5,944 nucleotides of DNA from Calditrichota bacterium (GTDB taxonomy: Bacteria; Calditrichota; Calditrichia; RBG-13-44-9), in the NCBI GenBank assembly GCA_024276455.1, contig JAJRXE010000342.1, forward strand, positions 1 to 5,944. The letters run 5' to 3'. Position numbers and translations under genes: made by a program. Shown piece after piece: positions 5,493 to 5,944 of this stretch. How positions within the stretch are numbered: the stretch's first letter is position 1; every line of letters starts with the position of its first letter. The notes beneath the pieces were generated by a model. That model did not search any database, was not told where the DNA came from, and was given only the letters and a program-made list of their open reading frames with translations.

Positions 5493-5944
5493 ATGCGTGT
5501 TACTCGTCAAATATTGTTCCGCCTGACCCTGCTCCTCACTCCATTCCTCTTGCTGGGTGGGCTGGAAATCCTGCTGCGCCTCTGCGGGGTGGGCGGGCCG
5601 GAACCGCTTTTCCGGGAAGTCACTTCCGACAGTCAACCATATTACCAGGTCAACCCCCGGGTGGCGCGGCGGTATTTCGACCCCCGCCGGCTTTCCGTGC
5701 CGGGGGTGCTGCCCGAACGCCTGGAGAAGGTCAAATCGCCCCGCACCATTCGCATTTTCTGTCTGGGCGGCTCCACCACCGCCGGATTCCCTTTCGACGC
5801 TCAGGTTCCCTTCCCCTTCCAGCTCAAATATCTGTTGACCCGTAAATTTCCCCGCTACCGCTTCGAAGTCATCAATCTGGGCATTGCGGCCATTAACAGT
5901 TTTTCCGTGTGGGACCTTTTGCCGGAAATTCTGGAAAAAGAGCC
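5493..5944 (+). CDS. Membrane-anchored SGNH/GDSL-hydrolase-like protein (N-terminal part)
   Basis: The frame is open from ATG 5493 to the window end, giving 150 codons. A basic start (MRVTRQ) is followed by one hydrophobic segment (about 8-28) and the conserved-looking LEILLRLCG turn, suggesting an uncleaved signal anchor with the rest outside the cytoplasm. Residues 86-98 (TIRIFCLGGSTTA) fit SGNH block I with candidate nucleophile S94. VINLGIAAINS (126-136) fits block II glycine G130 and a possible block III asparagine N135. This arrangement occurs in SGNH proteins of FCB bacteria that often continue into TPR repeats, but the C-terminus is not visible. Substrates could be acyl or acetyl esters, perhaps on glycans; this is not shown here. 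ATG 5493 is the first start after the in-frame TAA at 5472-5474. There is no Shine-Dalgarno: the leader is AT-rich, with TACAAT at 5480-5485. Confidence 0.8.
   Translation, partial: MRVTRQILFRLTLLLTPFLLLGGLEILLRLCGVGGPEPLFREVTSDSQPYYQVNPRVARRYFDPRRLSVPGVLPERLEKVKSPRTIRIFCLGGSTTAGFPFDAQVPFPFQLKYLLTRKFPRYRFEVINLGIAAINSFSVWDLLPEILEKE

Noticed and set aside
1..5944. CRISPR array, tRNA, rRNA, insertion sequence or prophage signals
   Set aside because: I saw no regularly spaced repeats, no tRNA-like cloverleaf, no rRNA motifs and no transposase or integrase motifs on either strand.

Overview
The window looks like chromosomal DNA from a bacterium of the FCB group (Bacteroidota, Calditrichota, candidate phylum KSB1, Ignavibacteria or Fibrobacterota relatives). 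The main reason is the C-terminus of the large secreted protein: an FPNPFN-type segment followed by a short beta-sandwich, which is the type IX secretion (T9SS) type A sorting domain. Base composition is moderate and even across the genes, and nothing points to recent transfer. The exact phylum cannot be fixed from this window; Calditrichota/KSB1-like is my best guess.

Layout, all genes on the + strand. (1) Positions 1-156 hold the C-terminal end of a protein that resembles the tail of an ABC-type sugar-binding (family 1 extracellular solute-binding) protein. (2) Five bases later a membrane histidine kinase begins (162-1667). (3) It overlaps by 4 bp (ATGA) a sigma-54-type response regulator of NtrC architecture (1664-3118). 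These three look like one transcription unit that senses an extracellular compound and activates sigma-54 promoters. (4) Positions 3119-3511 are a 393-bp gene-free region with an AT-rich inverted repeat and several small hairpins. (5) Positions 3512-5362 encode a 616-residue secreted enzyme: signal peptide, GH16 beta-glucanase (lichenase type), SbsA-like Ig domain, malectin (CBM57) domain and T9SS sorting domain. (6) After a 130-bp gap, 5493 to the window end is the N-terminal part of a membrane-anchored SGNH/GDSL-hydrolase-like protein.

The most notable point is that the GH16 catalytic domain is circularly permuted. The strands that start the fold in Bacillus lichenases come after the C-terminal strands here, and the order matches the naturally permuted 1,3-1,4-beta-glucanase of Fibrobacter succinogenes. 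The protein adds an Ig-like domain, a putative diglucoside-binding malectin domain and a T9SS tail.

A reasonable reading is that the kinase/regulator pair, perhaps with the binding protein as a periplasmic ligand receptor, responds to a saccharide, while the secreted enzyme attacks mixed-linkage beta-glucan outside the cell. The regulatory link is inferred from adjacency only: I found no convincing sigma-54 promoter in either intergenic region.
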